Made by a program: the position numbers and the translations under genes
Part shown: positions 1 through 8,659 of the stretch, piece by piece
How the letters are laid out: the number at the start of each line of letters is the position of its first letter
How positions within the stretch are numbered: the first letter of the stretch is position 1
Assembly: GCF_000758305.1 (NCBI RefSeq)
Contig: NZ_CP009458.1
Location: 558,001 to 622,000, forward strand
From: Cedecea neteri
Lineage (GTDB): Bacteria > Pseudomonadota > Gammaproteobacteria > Enterobacterales > Enterobacteriaceae
Direction of reading: 5' to 3'
Length of the DNA stretch: 64,000 nt
Notes under the pieces: model-generated
The model's input: the letters and a program-made list of their open reading frames with translations, nothing else
Databases searched by the model: none
Told to the model about the DNA's origin: nothing

Positions 1-547
1 CCACCTGCATACGGCGCATCGTCACATCCTTAGGCAGAATTTTCGTGGAGTTGATGCCGCCTTTCACGTCCGGAAACAGGAAGCGGAAACAGGCGTCATC
101 GCTGGATTTTTGCACCATAGCCGTTTGCTGCATGTTCACCTGCATAAACGCCACGACGTTGTCATCCGTCGCGCTTTGCAGGCGCTTCGTCTCCACGGCG
201 AGGATCTGCGGCTGGATGGTGTCGATCACTTCCTGCTCGGTTTTCCCCTGCTGGTGCATCTCTACCGCCTGCTGGCGAATGGACATCCACAGCGCGGGCT
301 CCTGCTCTTTCAGCACCTGGTAAACCGGCATCTGGGCCATAGCATCATCCAGCCCCGCCAGTTCCTGCCCGGCCCGCTCGCGAGGGAGAAGGTATTTTAC
401 GTCAAAGATGTTCCACGCCATGATCGCAACCAGCGCAATGACCACCGCGCCCGCTTTACCGACCCAGCCCTTCTTGCGAAAAACCGCGACCACCGCGGCG
501 ATCGCAGCCCCGATATAGCCTGCAATAATGACGTGGGTCCAGTTCAT
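1..547 (-). CDS. Unknown membrane-anchored protein (3' end cut by window edge)
   Basis: An open frame starts at ATG 547 (MNWTHVIIAG...) and runs off the left edge without a stop, so at least 182 residues are seen. Residues about 5-22 and 31-45 are hydrophobic and separated by a basic patch (FRKKGW), which suggests two membrane segments with a short cytosolic turn. The remainder is hydrophilic and mostly helical-looking, rich in Gln, Glu and Met, with one visible Cys in the stretch DDACFRF. It lies 11 bp downstream of miaE on the same strand, so it is probably co-transcribed. I do not recognise the family and assign no function. Confidence 0.7.
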   Translation of the reverse strand, partial: MNWTHVIIAGYIGAAIAAVVAVFRKKGWVGKAGAVVIALVAIMAWNIFDVKYLLPRERAGQELAGLDDAMAQMPVYQVLKEQEPALWMSIRQQAVEMHQQGKTEQEVIDTIQPQILAVETKRLQSATDDNVVAFMQVNMQQTAMVQKSSDDACFRFLFPDVKGGINSTKILPKDVTMRRMQV

Positions 548-558
548 GGTACATCCTT

Positions 559-1323
559 CTACTCTGCTGCGGGTACGCCGCTGTGGAAACGAAACTCGTC
601 GTCATGACTTTGAATAAGCCCGGCCTCAAGCTTGCCAAAGAAACGAACGCGTTCACTGATATCGCCCCCGGCAATCTGCTCCGCCAGGGTTAAATAATCC
701 TGATAATGACGCGCCTCAGAACGCAGCAGCGACAGGTAAAAACGCTGTAGTTCATCATCCAGGTGCGGCGCCAGCGCGGCAAATCGTTCACAGGATCGCG
801 CTTCAATGTAGGCCCCGCAAATAAGCTTATCGACCAGCATCAGCGGTTCATGAGTGCGAGTTTCACTCAGTAAACCTTTAGCGTAGCGGCTGGCGGTAAT
901 TTTGGCGTACGGGATGTTACGGGCAATCATAATTTCCCGCACCTGCCAAAAATGGTGCAGCTCTTCTTTGATAAGCAACACCATGCTGTCGATAAGCTGC
1001 TGCCCCCAGCCGTTTGCCGTTTTCGGCATGATGCTTTTGCTCAGCCCTTTGTGGAGCGAGAGAAAGTCCGGTTCCTCGCCATCACGGAAGGTAAAGGCTT
1101 CATAAGGCTGCAGCCAGGCCAGCAGCGCCTGCGAACTGTCTTTATCGGCAACGTATTTGCGGATCAGCAGCATCGCGGTTTGCGCGGCTTTCAGCTCGCA
1201 CACCATGTGGTCGGTTAACAGCAGCGGCAGATTTTCCGGGCGGCGGGCTTTATGAATCCATGCTTCGGGCGTTGGGCACTGCAGGAATTGGGTAATCGGG
1301 GAGAGGAGTTGCTGGTAGTCCAT
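559..1323 (-). CDS. miaE: tRNA 2-methylthio-N6-isopentenyladenosine hydroxylase MiaE
   Basis: MiaE is an O2-dependent non-haem diiron monooxygenase that hydroxylates the isopentenyl side chain of ms2i6A at position 37 of tRNAs reading UNN codons. The 254-residue product has the family length. It shows the helical ferritin-like pattern of diiron ligands, including the ExxH pairs in KEELHHF and SEARHYQ and the EARSCERF helix. The gene starts 47 bp downstream of the rraB stop, in the miaE-rraB-argI neighbourhood known from Salmonella (E. coli K-12 lacks miaE). Its presence argues for an enterobacterium other than E. coli. Confidence 0.95.
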   Translation of the reverse strand: MDYQQLLSPITQFLQCPTPEAWIHKARRPENLPLLLTDHMVCELKAAQTAMLLIRKYVADKDSSQALLAWLQPYEAFTFRDGEEPDFLSLHKGLSKSIMPKTANGWGQQLIDSMVLLIKEELHHFWQVREIMIARNIPYAKITASRYAKGLLSETRTHEPLMLVDKLICGAYIEARSCERFAALAPHLDDELQRFYLSLLRSEARHYQDYLTLAEQIAGGDISERVRFFGKLEAGLIQSHDDEFRFHSGVPAAE

Positions 1324-1370
1324 GGGGTATCCTGAAGCGCAGCGGCTGAACGCCGCTGCACCGCTGACTT

Positions 1371-1799
1371 TTAGTGACGAACGCCGTCGTCGTCTTCGTC
1401 CTGATATTCGTCGTCTTCGTCGCCTTCCTCACCCTCTTCGCCGTTCGGGTCTTCGAAGTAGGTGCCCCAGCCGTCGTATTCCACGCCGAATTTCTCTGCC
1501 AGATTCAGCAGTTGTTCAACCTGGGCGCCGATCAGTTCAGCATTCAGCGCGCATTCGCTCAGAATGTCGCAGCAAATAACGGTATCGCCTTCTTCTACTT
1601 CCAGCTCTTCCGGGTCGGTCACTTCATAACCCAGCTTGAACGCTTCAACGGCGGCTTTCTCCAGCGTTTCAAAATCATCCGCAGAAAGGTGGTGTTCAAT
1701 GGTGTACAACGCGTCAGGATCGCTCCCGTCGTCCAGCAGTTCTTCAATGATTAAACGTGTTTCTTCGCGCTGTTCTTCCAGCTGTTCTGGATTTGCCAT
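1371..1799 (-). CDS. rraB: Ribonuclease E inhibitor RraB
   Basis: RraB binds the C-terminal scaffold half of RNase E and changes degradosome composition and mRNA turnover. The start at 1799 (MANPEQLEEQ) gives 142 residues, close to the 138 of E. coli, and the N-terminal 110 residues are almost identical to that protein. A longer in-frame opening up to 1910 exists, but it would run into the argI operator region and has no family support. The C terminus is a very acidic Glu/Asp tail ending in DDDGVRH, slightly longer here than in E. coli. It is divergent from argI, with the ARG boxes lying between them. Confidence 0.96.
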   Translation of the reverse strand: MANPEQLEEQREETRLIIEELLDDGSDPDALYTIEHHLSADDFETLEKAAVEAFKLGYEVTDPEELEVEEGDTVICCDILSECALNAELIGAQVEQLLNLAEKFGVEYDGWGTYFEDPNGEEGEEGDEDDEYQDEDDDGVRH

Positions 1800-1897
1800 G
1801 GCCCTTTCCTCAAATGTGTCGGCAGATACTCTCATTTTCACACACGCCGGGGTTTGCCTCCACCTTTCACCGCAAAGTTTTAAAACATGGGGTTGCA

Positions 1898-1936
1898 ATT
1901 GAATATTCATACATATAAATTGAATTTTAATTCAAT
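1898..1936 (+). promoter_or_regulatory. Tandem ARG boxes (ArgR operator) for argI
   Basis: Two 18-bp sites fit the ArgR consensus WNTGAATWWWWATTCANW. The proximal one (1919-1936) matches at every position (TGAAT-TTTA-ATTCA). The distal one (1898-1915) reads TGAAT-ATTC-ATACA with two mismatches. The TGAAT cores are exactly 21 bp apart (18 bp box plus 3 bp), the standard spacing for hexameric ArgR with arginine. A -10-like TATAAA at 1914-1919 lies inside the boxes, so binding should occlude RNA polymerase at the argI promoter. Confidence 0.88.
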
Positions 1937-1962
1937 TAAGGCTTGCGCCACGCGAGGAAAAA

Positions 1963-2967
1963 ATGAGTCACTTCTATCAGAAAAACTTTCTTAAGCTGCT
2001 CGATTTTACCCCTGCCCAACTGAACGAATTGCTGGCTCTGTCCGCCAAGCTGAAAAGCGACAAGAAAAAAGGAACAGAAATTCAGCGCCTTACTGGTAAA
2101 AATATTGCGCTCATCTTCGAAAAAGATTCGACTCGTACTCGTTGCTCTTTCGAAGTTGCCGCTTACGACCAGGGTGCACGCGTCACTTATCTCGGCCCAA
2201 GCGGCAGCCAGATTGGGCATAAAGAATCAATTAAAGATACCGCACGCGTACTCGGGCGGATTTATGACGGCATCCAGTACCGTGGCTATGGCCAGGATAT
2301 CGTCGAAACCCTGGCCAGCTATGCGGGCGTGCCGGTGTGGAACGGGCTGACCAACGAATACCACCCGACCCAACTTCTCGCGGATTTACTCACCATGCAA
2401 GAACACTTGCCGGGTAAAAGCCTGAATGAGATGACGCTGGTTTACGCCGGGGACGCACGCAACAACATGGGTAACTCCATGCTGGAAGCCGCAGCTCTGA
2501 CTGGACTGGATTTGCGCCTGGTGGCACCTAAAGCCTGCTGGCCGGATGAAAAGCTGGTCGCCGAATGCAAAGCCATGGCCGAAAAGACGGGCGGGAAAAT
2601 CACGTTAACCGAAGATGTTGCCGAGGGCGTTAAAGGGGCGGATTTCATCTATACCGACGTTTGGGTGTCGATGGGCGAGGCCAAAGAGAAGTGGGCCGAA
2701 CGTATCGCCCTGCTGCGCCCTTATCAGGTCAACAGCGCCATGCTGGCGTTAACCGGTAACCCGCAGGTTAAATTCCTGCACTGCCTGCCGGCGTTTCACG
2801 ACGATCAAACCACGCTGGGTAAGCAAATGGCGCAGGAGTTCGATCTGCACGGCGGCATGGAAGTCACCGACGAAGTTTTTGAATCCTCCCACAGCGTGGT
2901 GTTCGACCAGGCTGAGAACCGGATGCACACCATTAAAGCCGTGATGGTCGCCACGCTGGCAAACTAG
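1963..2967 (+). CDS. argI: Ornithine carbamoyltransferase, anabolic (ArgI)
   Basis: ArgI joins carbamoyl phosphate and ornithine to make citrulline in arginine biosynthesis. The 334-residue product carries the carbamoyl-phosphate loop STRTR (about residue 57), the HPTQ segment, the DVWVSMG ornithine loop and the HCLPAF motif with the catalytic Cys. It is nearly colinear with E. coli ArgI. A good ribosome site (gagga) lies a few bases before the ATG. The ARG boxes upstream mark this copy as the arginine-repressed biosynthetic enzyme, in contrast to the second OTCase at 5954-6958 inside the deiminase operon. Confidence 0.97.
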   Translation: MSHFYQKNFLKLLDFTPAQLNELLALSAKLKSDKKKGTEIQRLTGKNIALIFEKDSTRTRCSFEVAAYDQGARVTYLGPSGSQIGHKESIKDTARVLGRIYDGIQYRGYGQDIVETLASYAGVPVWNGLTNEYHPTQLLADLLTMQEHLPGKSLNEMTLVYAGDARNNMGNSMLEAAALTGLDLRLVAPKACWPDEKLVAECKAMAEKTGGKITLTEDVAEGVKGADFIYTDVWVSMGEAKEKWAERIALLRPYQVNSAMLALTGNPQVKFLHCLPAFHDDQTTLGKQMAQEFDLHGGMEVTDEVFESSHSVVFDQAENRMHTIKAVMVATLAN

Positions 2968-2994
2968 TTTCTTCGCTCCCAGGGCTTCTCCTGG

Positions 2995-3030
2995 CCCCTC
3001 GTCGGTTATCCGTCCGAGGGGTTTTCTTTT
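2995..3030 (+). terminator. Rho-independent terminator of argI
   Basis: CCCCTCG (2995-3001) pairs with CGAGGGG (3015-3021) across a 13-nt loop and is followed by a TTTTCTTTT tract, 28 bp after the argI stop. Confidence 0.85.
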
Positions 3031-3616
3031 CTCTCGCCTGGTTATTACTAAAAATGTTGCACATTTGATGCACCACCAGCATTTTTTATGCACTAAAAGG
3101 ACATAACCTCATCTCCCTCTCTTTTTATGCCCCATACAACAGTCTGTTTTCATTGAAATAAAAAGAATAAATTCGCTGCGCTCACAGTTTGCATGCACGG
3201 CATTAGTAGCAAAATAAAAATAACTATTTCTCCCTGCGTTTCCCTTCACGGCATTAAACAGATTTCATAATGAATAATCATGCAAATAGAAAACGTAAAA
3301 CAATTTAAATCAATGAGTTATGACATTCATCATTAGGAATAAACTCACATATTTTTAACACTCAAAAATAATTAAAAACGGTTCTTCGTATAATTATGCA
3401 TTCGTCATGATCGGTGAAATTACCGTTCTCTGACACCCATCAATTAATAACAAAACAAATAAAAACCACCTTGAGCACGTGATAAATCTCACATTAAATG
3501 GTTGTGAAGAAATTAATATACGCCACGAAGACAACTTAACAGGTTATTAAAATCGCGACGCAATACTCATTGCGTCACAGGCACTTTTATTTCCTAATAA
3601 ATGCAAAGGAATAGTC
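3031..3616 (+). promoter_or_regulatory. AT-rich control region of the arc (arginine deiminase) operon
   Basis: This 586-bp gap holds no credible gene and is much richer in A+T than its surroundings. Three elements stand out. One is an ARG-box-like site at 3269-3286 (TGAAT-AATC-ATGCA, two mismatches). The second is a CRP/FNR-family palindrome at 3478-3493. The third is a leader hairpin at 3557-3576 (GACGCAAT-actc-ATTGCGTC). A -10-like TAATAT at 3514-3519 would start transcription near 3526. Weaker half ARG boxes (for example ATTCA at 3325) are present, but I do not claim them. No terminator lies between the hairpin and arcA. Confidence 0.6.
3478..3493 (+). promoter_or_regulatory. CRP/FNR-type site at about -41 of the arc promoter
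   Basis: The palindrome cGTGA-taaatc-TCACA matches the CRP consensus TGTGA-N6-TCACA at 9 of 10 positions. It reads 7 of 10 against the FNR consensus. Its centre (3485.5) is about 41 bp upstream of the start predicted from the -10 TAATAT, which is the class II activator position. Arginine deiminase operons are commonly induced by oxygen or energy limitation through CRP/FNR-family proteins; which one acts here is inference. Confidence 0.6.
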
Positions 3617-4837
3617 ATGGACAAACATTATGTCGGTTCCGAAATAGGTCAATTACGCAGCGTGATGCTGCATCGGCCAAACCTCAGCCTGAAAAGACTT
3701 ACTCCTTCAAACTGTCAGGAATTGTTATTTGACGATGTGCTTTCCGTTGAGCGTGCCGGTGAAGAGCACGACGTTTTTGCCAATACGCTGCGCGGCCAGG
3801 GCGTAGAAGTCCTGCTGCTCACCGACCTGCTGACCCAGACGCTGGATGTCAGCGATGCCAAGGCCTGGCTGCTGAATACTCAGATTTCAGACTATCGGCT
3901 CGGGCCCGCATTCGCCTCGGACGTTCGCGGCTGGCTGGCCGATATGCCGCATCGCGAACTCGCCCGTCGCCTTTCCGGCGGGCTGACCTATGGGGAAATT
4001 CCGACGCACATTAAAAATATGGTCGTGGATATTCACGCCACAACAGATTTTATTATGAAGCCGCTCCCTAATCATTTATTCACCCGTGATACGTCCTGCT
4101 GGATTTATAACGGCGTTTCTATTAACCCAATGGCAAAAGCGGCTCGCCAGCGCGAAACAAATAACTTAAGGGCCATTTATCGCTGGCACCCAGCATTCAC
4201 TGACGGAAAATTCATTAAGTATTACGGCGACGAAAATATTAATTATGACCACGCCACGCTGGAAGGCGGTGACGTATTAGTGATTGGACGAGGCGCTGTA
4301 TTAATTGGCATGTCCGAACGAACCACGCCTCAAGGCATAGAATTCCTCGCTGAATCATTATTCAGGCATCAACAGGCAACGCGCGTGATTGCCGTTGAAC
4401 TGCCGAAGCACCGCTCCTGTATGCACCTCGATACCGTCATGACCCATCTCGATCTCGACACCTTCTCCGTTTACCCGGAAGTCGTCCGCAAGGACGTGCA
4501 GTGCTGGACGTTAACCCCTGACGGCCACGGCGGCATCAAGCGCCACCAGGAAACCAGCCTGGTGAACGCCATCGAAAAAGCGCTGGGTATCGATCAGGTC
4601 AAGCTCATCACCACCGGCGGCGATGCCTTTGAGGCCGAGCGCGAACAGTGGAACGACGCCAACAACGTGCTGACCGTTCGCCCCGGCGTGGTCATCGGCT
4701 ACGAACGCAATATCTGGACCAACGAGAAATACGACAAAGCCGGGATCACCGTCCTGCCTATTCCGGGCGATGAACTGGGCCGCGGGCGCGGCGGCGCGCG
4801 CTGCATGAGCTGCCCGTTGGAACGCGACGGAATTTAA
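3617..4837 (+). CDS. arcA: Arginine deiminase ArcA
   Basis: ArcA hydrolyses arginine to citrulline and ammonium, the first step of the ATP-yielding arginine deiminase pathway. The 406-residue protein has the guanidine-modifying-enzyme fold signatures: FTRDTS (substrate Asp), the MHLDTVM segment with the catalytic His, and the C-terminal GGARCMSCP loop with the nucleophilic Cys at residue 396. The start is preceded by aaagga at good spacing. It is the first gene of arcA-arcC-arcB-arcD and is followed 13 bp later by arcC. It must not be confused with the response regulator ArcA, which shares the name. Confidence 0.96.
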   Translation: MDKHYVGSEIGQLRSVMLHRPNLSLKRLTPSNCQELLFDDVLSVERAGEEHDVFANTLRGQGVEVLLLTDLLTQTLDVSDAKAWLLNTQISDYRLGPAFASDVRGWLADMPHRELARRLSGGLTYGEIPTHIKNMVVDIHATTDFIMKPLPNHLFTRDTSCWIYNGVSINPMAKAARQRETNNLRAIYRWHPAFTDGKFIKYYGDENINYDHATLEGGDVLVIGRGAVLIGMSERTTPQGIEFLAESLFRHQQATRVIAVELPKHRSCMHLDTVMTHLDLDTFSVYPEVVRKDVQCWTLTPDGHGGIKRHQETSLVNAIEKALGIDQVKLITTGGDAFEAEREQWNDANNVLTVRPGVVIGYERNIWTNEKYDKAGITVLPIPGDELGRGRGGARCMSCPLERDGI

Positions 4838-4850
4838 GGGAGGAAAGCAT

Positions 4851-5765
4851 ATGCAACAGAAACCCACTCTCGTAGTCGCGCTCGGCGGAAATGCCCTGCT
4901 GAAGCGCGGTGAGCCGCTGGAAGCCGACCTGCAGCGTAAAAACATTGAGCTGGCGGCAAAAACTATCGCCCAGCTCACCCACGCCTGGCGCGTGGTGCTG
5001 GTGCACGGCAACGGTCCGCAGGTCGGCCTGCTGGCCCTGCAAAACAGCGCCTACCAAAACGTAAGTCCTTATCCGCTCGATGTTCTCGGCGCTGAGAGCC
5101 AGGGAATGATCGGCTACATGCTGCAGCAGGCGCTGAAAAATAACCTGCCTGACCGCGAAGTCAGCGTGCTGCTGACTCAGGTTGAAGTGGACTCGCAGGA
5201 TCCGGCGTTTAGCAATCCGACCAAGTACATCGGCCCGGTGTACAGCAAGGAGCAGGCGGATGCGCTGGTGCGTGACAAAGGCTGGTCGGTAAAAGCTGAT
5301 GGCCAGTACTTCCGCCGCGTGGTGCCGTCCCCGCAGCCTAAACGCATCGTCGAAAGCGATGCCATTACGGCGCTTATCCAGCGTGACCATCTGGTCATTT
5401 GCAACGGCGGCGGCGGCGTGCCGGTGGTGGAAAAAGCCGACGGCTACCACGGGATTGAAGCCGTCATTGATAAGGATCTTTCCGCCGCATTACTGGCCCG
5501 CCAGATAGAGGCCGACGCCCTGCTGATCCTCACCGACGCCGACGCCGTTTATCTCAACTGGGGCACGCCGGCGCAGCGCCCGCTCACCAGCGTGACGCCG
5601 GCAGAGCTTGAAAGCATGAGCTTCGATGCAGGCTCGATGGGGCCAAAAGTGTCCGCCTGCAGTCGCTTCGTCGCCAGTTGCCACGGTATCGCCGGGATCG
5701 GTGCGCTGGAGGATGGCCCGGCAATTCTGACTGGGGAGAAAGGCACGTTAATTCGGGAGCCGTGA
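4851..5765 (+). CDS. arcC: Carbamate kinase ArcC
   Basis: ArcC transfers phosphate from carbamoyl phosphate to ADP, giving ATP, ammonia and CO2 in the final step of the deiminase pathway. The 304-residue protein starts with the amino-acid-kinase motif VALGGNALL. It also contains HGNGPQVG, the CNGGGGVPV loop and the ILTDADAV segment typical of carbamate kinases. A strong ribosome site (ggagga) precedes ATG 4851. It is separated from arcB by 188 bp of REP-like repeats, whereas the arcA-arcC gap is only 13 bp. Confidence 0.96.
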   Translation: MQQKPTLVVALGGNALLKRGEPLEADLQRKNIELAAKTIAQLTHAWRVVLVHGNGPQVGLLALQNSAYQNVSPYPLDVLGAESQGMIGYMLQQALKNNLPDREVSVLLTQVEVDSQDPAFSNPTKYIGPVYSKEQADALVRDKGWSVKADGQYFRRVVPSPQPKRIVESDAITALIQRDHLVICNGGGGVPVVEKADGYHGIEAVIDKDLSAALLARQIEADALLILTDADAVYLNWGTPAQRPLTSVTPAELESMSFDAGSMGPKVSACSRFVASCHGIAGIGALEDGPAILTGEKGTLIREP

Positions 5766-5770
5766 AAGCC

Positions 5771-5920
5771 CCCTCACCCTAACCCTCTCCCCAAGGGGGA
5801 GAGGGGATAAAAAATGTATCGCACTTACCCCTCACCCTAACCCTCTCCCCCAAGGGGATAGGGGACAAAAAGGCATCGCACTTCCCCCTCTCCCTTCCAG
5901 GGAGAGGGCCGGGGTGAGGG
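5771..5920. repeat. REP-like GC-rich palindromic repeats between arcC and arcB
   Basis: Two units beginning CCCTCACCCTAACCC occur at 5771 and 5829 (58 bp apart), each closing into a C-rich/G-rich hairpin. A third, inverted unit (5886-5920) ends GGGCCGGGGTGAGGG. The shared linker ATCGCACTT repeats at 5818 and 5875. The block forms one large inverted repeat. Related sequences occur at 21427 and 25494. Such elements can act as transcription dampeners or 3'-end stabilisers inside operons. Confidence 0.8.
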
Positions 5921-5953
5921 TAAAAAAATCTTCTCATTCAAAGGATAACAAAA

Positions 5954-6958
5954 ATGACTATCAACCTAAAAAACCGCAATTTCCTGAAACTCCTCGACTT
6001 CAAACCGGCAGAAATTCAGTACCTCATCGACCTGGCCCGTGAACTGAAGGCCGCCAAACAGGCCGGAACGGAGAAAAAAACGCTATGCGGTAAAAACATC
6101 GCGCTGATCTTCGAGAAAACCTCCACCCGCACCCGCTGCGCCTTTGAAGTTGGCGCGTTTGACCAGGGCGCACTGGTGACGTATTTGGGGCCAAGCGGCT
6201 CGCAAATCGGCCATAAAGAATCCATGAAAGATACCGCCCGTGTGCTAGGGCGGATGTACGACGGGATTGAATACCGCGGCTATGGCCAGGAGATTGTCGA
6301 AGAACTGGGGGAATACGCTGGCGTGCCAGTGTGGAACGGGCTGACCAATGAATTTCACCCGACCCAGATCCTCGCCGACCTGATGACCATGCTGGAGCAC
6401 GCCCCGGGTAAAAAACTGCAGGATCTCTCCTTCGCTTATCTCGGCGATGCCCGTAACAACATGGGCAATTCCCTTATGGTGGGCGCAGCCAAAATGGGCA
6501 TGGATATTCGCCTTGTTGCGCCCAAAGCCTTCTGGCCTGAAGCGGCGCTGGTCGAGCAATGCCGAGCCATCGCCAAAGAAACCGGCGGCCGCATCATGCT
6601 GACGGACAGCGTTGCAGAAGGCGTTGCGGACGTGGATTTCCTCTACACCGACGTTTGGGTTTCGATGGGCGAGCCTAAAGAAGCCTGGGCCGAACGCGTA
6701 AGCATCATGACGCCTTACCAAATTAACCAGAACGTCCTAAACGCGACCGGCAACCCAAACGTCAAGTTCATGCATTGCCTGCCGGCCTTCCACAACGAAC
6801 ACACCAAAGTCGGCAAAGAGATCGAAGAAACCTACGGTCTGAAGGGGCTGGAAGTGACCGAGGAAGTCTTTGAGTCAAAACACTCCATCGTCTTCGACGA
6901 AGCCGAAAACCGCATGCACACCATTAAAGCCGTGATGGTCGCCACGCTCGGCGAGTAA
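5954..6958 (+). CDS. arcB: Ornithine carbamoyltransferase, catabolic (ArcB)
   Basis: In this operon OTCase should run toward phosphorolysis of citrulline, giving ornithine and carbamoyl phosphate for ArcC. The protein has 334 residues, exactly the length of ArgI above, and the same motifs: TSTRTR, HPTQ, DVWVSMG, MHCLPAF. It is clearly paralogous to ArgI but diverged throughout. The catabolic role is inferred from the operon position between arcC and arcD, because sequence motifs alone do not separate the two directions. A ribosome site (aagga) precedes ATG 5954. Confidence 0.94.
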   Translation: MTINLKNRNFLKLLDFKPAEIQYLIDLARELKAAKQAGTEKKTLCGKNIALIFEKTSTRTRCAFEVGAFDQGALVTYLGPSGSQIGHKESMKDTARVLGRMYDGIEYRGYGQEIVEELGEYAGVPVWNGLTNEFHPTQILADLMTMLEHAPGKKLQDLSFAYLGDARNNMGNSLMVGAAKMGMDIRLVAPKAFWPEAALVEQCRAIAKETGGRIMLTDSVAEGVADVDFLYTDVWVSMGEPKEAWAERVSIMTPYQINQNVLNATGNPNVKFMHCLPAFHNEHTKVGKEIEETYGLKGLEVTEEVFESKHSIVFDEAENRMHTIKAVMVATLGE

Positions 6959-7031
6959 CACAGTCGGGCGGTGGGAACTCCTCGCTGCCCGTATTGCCCT
7001 TGTGCTGCTTCACGCAGCGGGAGAAAAGGAA

Positions 7032-8501
7032 ATGGCCGATGTTACCCATGAAGGTGCCGCAGACACCTCCACAAGCAGTGAAAGAAAACTCGGACTCAGC
7101 GCGCTGGTGGCGCTGGTTATAGGCTCGATGATTGGCGGGGGCGTTTTCAGCCTGCCGCAAAACTTTGCTTCAGTAGCTTCACCCGGCGCATTGCTGATCG
7201 GCTGGGCTATCACCGGCGTCGGTATGCTTTGCCTGGCGTTTATTTATCAGAATCTCAGCGCGCGTTGCCCGGATCTTGACGGCGGCGTTTACAGCTATGC
7301 CCGGGCCGGGTTTGGCGACTTTATTGGCTTCCAGTCCGCCTGGGGCTACTGGTTCTCCGCCTGGCTCGGGAACGTCTCTTACGCGGTATTGCTGTTCAGC
7401 GCCATGAGCTTTTTCATTCCGGTTTTTGGCGACGGGAATAACCTGCCTTCCATTATCGGCGCCTCCGTTGTGCTGTGGCTGGTGCATGCTCTGGTACTTC
7501 GCGGAGTACGCGAAGCCGCCTACATCAACACCATCCTCACCGTGGTAAAGGTCATCATCCTGCTGGTCTTTATTGTCGCGGTGCTGATTGCCTTCCGGAT
7601 TGGCGTGTTCACAGCAGATTTCTGGGGCCGCATGATGCTGGTCGAAGGCTCACGTCCAGAAATTTTCGACCAGGTTAAAAACACCATGCTGGTCACCACC
7701 TGGGTGTTTATCGGCATCGAAGGCGCGACCGTCGTTTCCGCCCGAGCCGCAAAACGTGAGGATATCGGTAAGGCGACGGTCATTGGTCTGCTGGGCGCGC
7801 TGGCGATTTATGTGCTGGTCAGCGTGCTGTCGATGGGGATCCTCGATCAGGCCACTCTGGCCGGGCTGAAGAATCCGTCAATGGCGGGCGTGCTGGAAAG
7901 CGTGGTCGGGCCGTGGGGAGCGAAGTTCGTTGCCGGAGGCGTGATTCTGTCCGTAGCCGGCGCGCTGCTGGCCTGGACGCTGTTTGCCGCTGAATTACCC
8001 CGTGTCGCGGCGATTGACGGCATTTTCCCTAAAATTTTCGCCAAAGAGAACGCCCGCCATTCACCCTCGTTTTCGCTGTGGATCACCAATGGCTTAATTC
8101 AGCTCTTCCTGATCCTCACCTTGTTCTACGCCGCTGGCTACCAGGCGCTGTTCTCCATCGCCACGGCAGCCATTTTACCTCCGTACCTGTTCAGCGCGGC
8201 CTACGGATTAAAGCTGGCCTGGACCGGGGAGCGTTATGGGCAAGGGGAATCACGAACCGGCGGCATCCTGCTTGGCCTGATTGCAACGGCTTACGGCTTC
8301 TGGCTTTGCTACGCCGCGGGCGATTCGATGTTGCTTAGCTCGCTGTTATTCACGCCGGGCATTCTGGTGTTCCTGTGGCAGAAAAAAACCCAGGGTCAGC
8401 CGCTGCTGAAAAGCTATGAACTGGCGATCGCCGTAGCCATTCTTGCTTTGGCCGCATGGACATTAAAACTGGTGATAACCGGAAATTTACAGATAGCCTG
8501 A
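7032..8501 (+). CDS. arcD: Arginine:ornithine antiporter ArcD
   Basis: ArcD is an APC-superfamily inner-membrane exchanger that brings in arginine and exports ornithine, so the pathway runs without energy cost for uptake. ATG 7032 (MADVTHEGA) is chosen because aaaagga lies just upstream; a longer frame from 7002 lacks a ribosome site. The 489-residue product has about 12-13 hydrophobic segments and the N-terminal GSMIGGGVFSLP loop characteristic of basic amino acid antiporters. It follows arcB by 73 bp and ends the structural genes of the operon; the ArgR-type gene lies downstream. Confidence 0.93.
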   Translation: MADVTHEGAADTSTSSERKLGLSALVALVIGSMIGGGVFSLPQNFASVASPGALLIGWAITGVGMLCLAFIYQNLSARCPDLDGGVYSYARAGFGDFIGFQSAWGYWFSAWLGNVSYAVLLFSAMSFFIPVFGDGNNLPSIIGASVVLWLVHALVLRGVREAAYINTILTVVKVIILLVFIVAVLIAFRIGVFTADFWGRMMLVEGSRPEIFDQVKNTMLVTTWVFIGIEGATVVSARAAKREDIGKATVIGLLGALAIYVLVSVLSMGILDQATLAGLKNPSMAGVLESVVGPWGAKFVAGGVILSVAGALLAWTLFAAELPRVAAIDGIFPKIFAKENARHSPSFSLWITNGLIQLFLILTLFYAAGYQALFSIATAAILPPYLFSAAYGLKLAWTGERYGQGESRTGGILLGLIATAYGFWLCYAAGDSMLLSSLLFTPGILVFLWQKKTQGQPLLKSYELAIAVAILALAAWTLKLVITGNLQIA

Positions 8502-8506
8502 CGCCA

Positions 8507-8530
8507 TTAACGCCACGATTGTGGCGTTAA
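8507..8530 (+). terminator. Hairpin after arcD (possible weak terminator)
   Basis: TTAACGCCAC (8507-8516) pairs perfectly with GTGGCGTTAA (8521-8530) around a GATT loop. The following bases (ACTCTTCACTTC) form only a weak U tract, so termination may be partial and the argR-type gene could receive read-through. Confidence 0.6.
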
Positions 8531-8659
8531 ACTCTTCACTTCAATCCATTGACGACATTTTTAAGGGATAAAATTAATAAAAATCATTTCTATCAATAAA
8601 TTACGTTCATCAACCGTGCAATGAAAACGCACCGGTCATCACAGGAGTGTATAGAGACC

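Noticed and set aside
3617..4837. Redox response regulator ArcA
   Set aside because: Shares only the gene name; the protein has the deiminase Cys and guanidine-binding motifs and no receiver domain.
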